Source: Bacteroidota bacterium (GTDB lineage: Bacteria > Bacteroidota > Bacteroidia > Chitinophagales > Chitinophagaceae). From it: a stretch of 64,000 nucleotides of DNA. The position numbers and the translations under genes were made by a program. Below, piece after piece: positions 60,801 to 64,000 of the stretch. The notes beneath the pieces were generated by a model, which did no database searches, was not told the origin of the DNA, and saw only the letters and a list, made by a program, of their open reading frames with translations. Positions within the stretch are counted from its first letter, which is position 1. Each line of letters begins with the position of its first letter. The stretch spans positions 1 through 64,000 of the forward strand of contig JAEWKK010000022.1 of assembly GCA_023386045.1 (NCBI GenBank), read 5' to 3'.

Positions 60801-62932
60801 TCACCATTTCAACCAATAATATCCGCGCCGACAATTTTATTTTAGAGAAGGGCGGACAAAAACTTTCACTTCAAAGCCTTGCAGGAATTGGTACGCAGCC
60901 ATTGCAGGTAGGTTTCAATGATTTTCGTCTGGCAACCATCACAGGCTTTATCAAATCAGATTCATTGCTGGTAGATGGGTTGATGAATGGAACAGTTACG
61001 TTGAAAAATATTATGCAGCAACCTGTATTTACCAGTGATCTTACCATCAGGGATCTGAGCCTGAAGCAGGATACGATTGGAAATGTAAACCTACAGGTTA
61101 GTTCAGGCAATAATGGGCGATATATCATTAACAGTGCTACCATCACAGGAAGAGGAAATGATGTAAGTATGTCAGGCTCCTTTGCTCCTGTTGGCAATGA
61201 TGTGGATCTTGACCTGAATCTGGACATCAGGCAATTGCAATTGAATACCATGGAAGGCGCCATGGCCAATGTGATCAGCAATGCATCAGGTGCAGTGAAT
61301 GGCAAAGTGAGGATCAGGGGTACCAGTTCCAACCCTGATATCAAAGGTGACATCAATTTTGACAAAGCAAGTTTTGCACTTACTGTATTAGGCAGCCAGT
61401 TCCGAATTGATAATGAAAAGATATCGGTTTCAGAGAATGGTTTTGTTTTCAACAATTTCACCATTCGCGATTCAACCAACAACACCCTCACCATTGATGG
61501 GAATGTAATGACATCCAACTTCATCAACTATGACCTCAACCTGGATGTAAATGCAAGAAATTTCGAAGTGCTGAATTCCACCAAGGCACAGCATAAATTA
61601 TACTATGGTAAGCTGAACATCACTGCTGATGCACATATTGCAGGCACCGAAGTACGCCCTGTAGTAGATGGTTCTATAACGGTGAATGATGGCACCAACT
61701 TATTTGTTGTAGTGCCCCAGGAGGATGAAGGCATTGTTGAAAGAGAAGGCATCGTTCAGTTCGTGGATATGGATGCACCTGAAAATGATACATTGTTCAT
61801 AAGAGCTTCTGATTCGCTGAACAGGACCAATGTGCTGGGGATGGACATCACTGCAAATATCGAGATCAAAAAAGAAGCAATTCTGAATGTGATCGTTGAT
61901 CCGGCCAATGGCGATTTCCTGAATGTTCGCGGTGAAGCTGTACTTTCAGCCGGTGTTGATCCAAGTGGAAAAATAACACTGGTAGGTAATTATGCTTTGG
62001 AAGAAGGTTCCTATCAGATCTCATTCAACTTCCTTCAAAGAAAATTTGATATCGTACCAGGCAGCACAATTACCTGGACCGGTGAACCCACAACAGCGCA
62101 ACTGAATGTATCAGCCATCTACATAGCTAACACCGCACCTTTGGATCTTGTAGGCGACCAGATCTCTGCACCTACTCTGGCCATCAGGAATACTTACCTG
62201 CAAAAACTTCCTTTTGAAGTAAAACTTTCACTCACGGGTGAATTACTGCGACCCATTATTGACTTTGACATCTCCTTGCCTGATAATAAAAATTATGGAG
62301 TTTCCAATGATATTGTTACAGCAGTACAATCCAAGCTAGACCAGATCAGGCAGGATGAAGGCGAAGTGAATAAGCAGGTATTTGCCTTATTGCTGCTCGG
62401 AAGATTTGTGGGTGAGAACCCATTCAAATCTCAGGGTGAAGGTTTTAGCGCAGGAACCTATGCACGTCAAAGTGTAAGCAAGCTATTGACAGAACAGTTG
62501 AATAACCTTGCCGCCGGGCTGATTGAAGGCGTTGAACTGAATTTTGATGTAACCTCTTCGGAAGATTATACAACAGGTGACAGGAGGAACAGGACTGACC
62601 TGAATGTAGGACTCAGCAAAAGATTGCTTGATGACCGACTCCGGGTTTCTGTAGGCAGCAACTTCCAACTGGAGGGACCGCAAAACAGTAACCAGAGAAG
62701 TAATAATCTCGCCAGCAATATTGCAGTTGATTACCAGTTGAGCAAGGATGGCCGTTATCTTCTTCGTTTTTACAGGCAGAACGAATACCAGGGCATTGTT
62801 GATGGATATATCATTGAAACTGGTGTGAGCTTTATTCTCGCAATTGACTTCAATACATTCAGGCAGATATTCAACAGAAAAAGACAAAGGGTAACCAGTA
62901 CAGGAAGTACTCAAAATGGAACAACACAATGA
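57875..62932 (+). CDS. tamB: TamB-like translocation and assembly module protein
   Basis: A 1685-residue protein: one N-terminal membrane anchor (LLFVLFVFILLLTPPVQRFL), an AsmA/DUF490-like start (LQQKLKTRVEIGSISFG), about 1300 residues of repetitive beta strands (a periplasmic hydrophobic groove) and the conserved C-terminal TamB domain (~1350-1640: VDPANGDFLNVRGEAVLSAG; ITLVGNYALEEGSYQI; VFALLLLGRFVGENPF). TamB proteins span the periplasm and help outer-membrane biogenesis or lipid transport. It overlaps the next gene by 4 bp. Confidence 0.94.
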   Translation: MEKVKKTRSQAARVGRILLKTILFLLLFVLFVFILLLTPPVQRFLTGKVENYLQQKLKTRVEIGSISFGLSGNINLKDFYIEDRKKDTLLTGGIIKAHLNFLRLFSNEVEVKDIELQNVTARVNRVLPDTVFNFQFIVDAFAPKSAASIDTTSAPMKLNISDATMENIRLYFTDVITGNDLYARIGNLSITVDTLDTESQHYDIPSLIARNVQATIKQSKPLVTPEPVSKDIAEALTPSPLRLSIGSVDLSRIALKYDNDVSAFYTDINIGQLKATQRVLNLQNNQIWLDQLNLDNSKVAIRLGKKEAAKIVEAEIEKEVEVQKKAGWDFRITNVSLNNNRLQFDNDNKPETAYGMDYAHLLGEELTLHVENFVLNNDSIGGNITKGQFKEKSGFELEELNGEVLYAYNQSYLKDLYIKTPGSEIKRNALLTYSSYEALANDFEKTVLDLELVDSRVQVKDILAFAPQLRRNAAFADPEDIWYLDVVGSGTLDRLRLDHLQFDGLRNTQIDARGTLTGLSNPQRAGGDFVINRLHTTQTDIALFTGQRLSNSQINLPESFDVSGTITGNSGVLNTNLDINSSSGFVAVSGRFSNLTSPSAISYNTNIRTRGLKLGSIIRQPGQFGSVTGTMNLNGSGLTPTSMNTRFSGNLNSFGYNRYQYRNIKVKGTLKKTLFNIDADVHDPNADMNFIASGNFSSNPSIRINGMVDSLKTLPLHFTTEPFIFRGKVDGTVANLTADNPDADVLITRALLVSGNERLPLDTVQLVSGNNENGSFMHLRSDIANASIEGQYRLADLGAIIQSSIQPYFSVTAPSKTPNVKPYQFNFNADVVYSPILSSFVPGLTSMETIHAEGSFSSEQGMNAKASTPYLLYNGNEFSNVNLLANTSDSGLRVTGNIARIKKGNSFDLYNTRIDATALQNKIDFRVGIDDQNAKNKYVLSGLLSQPSQGVYAIHLKPDSLLLNYERWTVSPDNLLTISTNNIRADNFILEKGGQKLSLQSLAGIGTQPLQVGFNDFRLATITGFIKSDSLLVDGLMNGTVTLKNIMQQPVFTSDLTIRDLSLKQDTIGNVNLQVSSGNNGRYIINSATITGRGNDVSMSGSFAPVGNDVDLDLNLDIRQLQLNTMEGAMANVISNASGAVNGKVRIRGTSSNPDIKGDINFDKASFALTVLGSQFRIDNEKISVSENGFVFNNFTIRDSTNNTLTIDGNVMTSNFINYDLNLDVNARNFEVLNSTKAQHKLYYGKLNITADAHIAGTEVRPVVDGSITVNDGTNLFVVVPQEDEGIVEREGIVQFVDMDAPENDTLFIRASDSLNRTNVLGMDITANIEIKKEAILNVIVDPANGDFLNVRGEAVLSAGVDPSGKITLVGNYALEEGSYQISFNFLQRKFDIVPGSTITWTGEPTTAQLNVSAIYIANTAPLDLVGDQISAPTLAIRNTYLQKLPFEVKLSLTGELLRPIIDFDISLPDNKNYGVSNDIVTAVQSKLDQIRQDEGEVNKQVFALLLLGRFVGENPFKSQGEGFSAGTYARQSVSKLLTEQLNNLAAGLIEGVELNFDVTSSEDYTTGDRRNRTDLNVGLSKRLLDDRLRVSVGSNFQLEGPQNSNQRSNNLASNIAVDYQLSKDGRYLLRFYRQNEYQGIVDGYIIETGVSFILAIDFNTFRQIFNRKRQRVTSTGSTQNGTTQ

Positions 62933-64000
62933 AGCGAAGGACCATTCATTTTTTACTCGTACTTATCGCATCCTCTGTATGGATGGGTTGCAGCAATACC
63001 AGGCACCTGCCCAAAAATGAAAAACTATATACCGGTGCCAGGATAAAAGTTTCGGGGCCTGATCTTACCGTAAGAGAAAAAAAAGTATTGCGCAACGACC
63101 TTGAAGGATTGACCAGGCCAAGGCCCAACTCTCGCTTTCTTGGCATGCGCATCAAACTCTCCATCTACAATCTCTGGCACAATAAAAAACCTAATTCTTT
63201 TTTTGGTAAGATCAGGGATAAATATGGAGAACCTCCTGTTTTATTAAGCCAGGTGGATTTGCAGCAAAACATCAAACTGTTGCAAAACCATATGGAGAAT
63301 AAGGGATGGTTTCATGCAAAGGTGAGTGGAGACACAACAGTAAGACGCAAAAAAGCAAAAGCTCACTATAAGGTTGAAACAGGTGATCAATACATCATTG
63401 ACAGCATTGGTTTTCCAACTGATTCAAGTGCCTTATCACTGGCTATCGGAGAAACAGTTGCCAATACTTTGCTGAAACCCGGAGTTCCTTTTGACCTGGA
63501 TGTGATCAGAGCCGAAAGAGTACGTATTGATGCCCTGCTCAAGGAAAAAGGATTTTATTATTTCAGTCCGGAATACCTGCTGCTAAAAACAGACAGCACC
63601 ATTGGCAACCACAGGCTGAATATGTACCTGACTGTTAAACCCGACATGCCTTCCAATGCGGGCGAGATCTACCGCATTAATAATGTTTATATCTACAGCG
63701 GTTATAGTTTGAACACTGCACGGATTGATACACTGTTATCACACGGTGAAGTTTTTAAAGGAATGAATATTGTTGACCGCCGCAAACGCTTCAAGCCTGT
63801 TGTATTTGATGAGAACCTGCAATTCAAAAAAGGTGACGTATACAACAGGACAGATCACAACCAGACGCTGAGAAGACTGATCAACCTCAATGTCTTCAAG
63901 TTTGTTAAGAACAGGTTTGAACCCGTTCCGGATTCTGCCAAACTTGATGCATTTTATTATCTCACGCCAAAGCCTTCACAAACCTTAAATGCAGAAGTAA
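62929..64000 (+). CDS. TamL-type lipoprotein, BamA/TamA family (partial)
   Basis: Runs off the window; 357 codons are visible. It starts ATG in the TamB stop (ATGA). The N-terminus is a lipoprotein signal (HFLLVLIASSVWMGC, Cys21) followed by SNTRHLPKNEKLYTGARI, then POTRA-type repeats (for example QNIKLLQNHMENKGWF; FKKGDVYNRTDHNQTLRR). This is the Bacteroidota TamL arrangement in which a lipidated TamA replaces the signal-peptide form. Barrel domain not in view. Confidence 0.88.
   Translation, partial: MKRRTIHFLLVLIASSVWMGCSNTRHLPKNEKLYTGARIKVSGPDLTVREKKVLRNDLEGLTRPRPNSRFLGMRIKLSIYNLWHNKKPNSFFGKIRDKYGEPPVLLSQVDLQQNIKLLQNHMENKGWFHAKVSGDTTVRRKKAKAHYKVETGDQYIIDSIGFPTDSSALSLAIGETVANTLLKPGVPFDLDVIRAERVRIDALLKEKGFYYFSPEYLLLKTDSTIGNHRLNMYLTVKPDMPSNAGEIYRINNVYIYSGYSLNTARIDTLLSHGEVFKGMNIVDRRKRFKPVVFDENLQFKKGDVYNRTDHNQTLRRLINLNVFKFVKNRFEPVPDSAKLDAFYYLTPKPSQTLNAEV

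Overview
The window reads as a chromosomal segment of a Bacteroidota bacterium, most likely Chitinophagales/Chitinophagaceae. The evidence is many proteins typical of that group (DUF5916, OMP_b-brl_3-type barrel, DUF1573, DUF4254, DUF3857, TamB followed by a TamL-type lipoprotein), promoter-like TTG-N20-TAnnTTTG boxes, few Shine-Dalgarno sequences, and AT-rich intergenic DNA with dispersed 8-mer and small-hairpin repeats. Most genes are ordinary core or stress genes. I see no prophage, CRISPR array, rRNA or complete insertion sequence.

Layout. 0.4-9.3 kb: PdeM-type phosphoesterase and an HDAC-like hydrolase; a DUF5916 protein; a self-cleaving XRE/S24 repressor with twin operators; surE, a small membrane protein and lpxB; several tiny genes; an FRG-domain gene with a small partner. 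9.4-11.5 kb: an accessory stretch with a TPP riboswitch plus terminator lacking any thiamine gene downstream, an SDR gene, an intact tRNA-Ala with decayed tandem copies each followed by the same terminator, and a GIY-YIG nuclease pseudogene. 11.5-21.3 kb: small membrane proteins, a receiver domain, VanZ, an outer-membrane barrel protein and stress-type genes (DUF892, CBS, Hsp20, MgtC). 21.3-30.7 kb: a DedA/MFS/DUF4254/two-GT9 operon, then three amino-acid transporters. 30.8-44.9 kb: yebC, phosphatase, DUF393, PhzF, TRIC, a DUF3857 pair, fused 2-oxoacid dehydrogenase E1, two DUF1573 proteins, an aminotransferase and an SRPBCC protein.

44.9-54.3 kb holds tRNA-Met and what I regard as the most interesting system. 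Two LytS-type kinases (the first with a weakened ATP-binding region) and a LytTR regulator face a 1019-residue beta-propeller sensor whose kinase domain looks dead. Divergent from that sensor is an operon for a DUF5602-like lipoprotein, a hemerythrin-like protein and a lipoprotein cytochrome c. The same direct repeat, CAATTCAT-N13-CAATTCAT with a 21-bp period, lies upstream of the kinase operon and again in the divergent region of the sensor and the hemerythrin operon. This has the geometry of a LytTR binding site and suggests one regulon.

54.5-57.6 kb: an M14-like peptidase preceded on the same strand by three very small ORFs (57-64 aa, two cysteine-rich), divergent from a GT1 glycosyltransferase. 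57.9-64.0 kb: tamB overlapping the start of a tamL-type gene that runs off the window.

All calls come from reading the sequence and recalled family features; no database search was run.
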